DNA of 6,453 nucleotides from Acidobacteriota bacterium. Its GTDB lineage: Bacteria; Acidobacteriota; Terriglobia; Bryobacterales; Bryobacteraceae. Position 1 is the first letter of the stretch. The number at the start of each line of letters is the position of its first letter. The position numbers were made by a program, and so were the translations under genes. The stretch spans positions 1 to 6,453 of the forward strand of contig VFZQ01000318.1 in NCBI GenBank assembly GCA_016871135.1, given 5' to 3'. This document shows positions 6,407 through 6,453 of the stretch, piece by piece. Below the pieces are notes generated by a model. It was not told the DNA's origin. It ran no database searches and saw nothing but the letters and a program-made list of their open reading frames with translations.

Positions 6407-6453
6407 TGTCGCCAAATCGCTACAGAGGCAGCCCTGTTCGTGTTACGCATAAG
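6384..6453. other. Right-edge stretch with no supported gene
   Basis: Apart from the M48 promoter -35 region, nothing can be assigned in these 70 bases. On the minus strand two reading frames stay open from the window edge to stops at 6420-6422 (TAG) and 6380-6382 (TAA), so the 3' end of an upstream gene could lie here. The stretch is too short to recognise. Confidence 0.3.

Noticed and set aside
6419..6435. ACAG-N8-CTGT sequence as a possible SOS box near the M48 gene
   Set aside because: The E. coli LexA box is CTGT-N8-ACAG, the opposite arrangement, and the remaining arm bases do not pair well.

Overview
The window looks like chromosomal DNA from an Acidobacteriota bacterium, probably from the Solibacter/Bryobacter side of the phylum. 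The main reason is the gene at 4222-5220, which has the layout of the 'VWFA-related Acidobacterial domain' family (TIGR03436), abundant in that phylum. GC-rich coding sequence and tightly packed genes fit. The assignment is an inference from family distribution; no rRNA or other marker is present.

The left half (1-2707, plus strand) is a compact run of three genes: ftsY (SRP receptor GTPase), ribD (bifunctional pyrimidine deaminase/reductase) and the riboflavin synthase alpha-chain gene ribE. The ftsY-ribD gap is 3 nt, and ribD and ribE share one base (TAATG), so they are probably one transcription unit with coupled translation. ribD and ribE supply an early and the final step of riboflavin synthesis. 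ftsY serves co-translational membrane targeting and has no metabolic link to them.

The right half (2696-6352, minus strand) reads from right to left. It starts with an exported M48-family zinc metallopeptidase, which has a clear TATAAT and Shine-Dalgarno. A 55-nt gap follows, holding an 11-bp inverted repeat and a second TATAAT. Then comes an exported VWFA-like protein, a protein with a LexA/CI-type S24 Ser-Lys domain but no visible DNA-binding domain, and a sirtuin with class III (CobB/SIRT5-type) signature residues. The last three are spaced 21 nt apart and overlapped by 4 nt (GTGA), so they look like one operon. The sirtuin gene converges on ribE, and the two coding ends overlap by 12 nt.

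Most of the window is housekeeping or well-known families. The part most worth a second look is the S24-domain protein. Its serine, lysine and Ala-Gly site are all present, but the usual helix-turn-helix is replaced by a domain that loosely resembles DUF3037, and the gene is translationally coupled to a predicted deacylase. No tRNA, rRNA, CRISPR array, insertion sequence or phage gene was seen. No gene-free stretch exceeds 100 bases.
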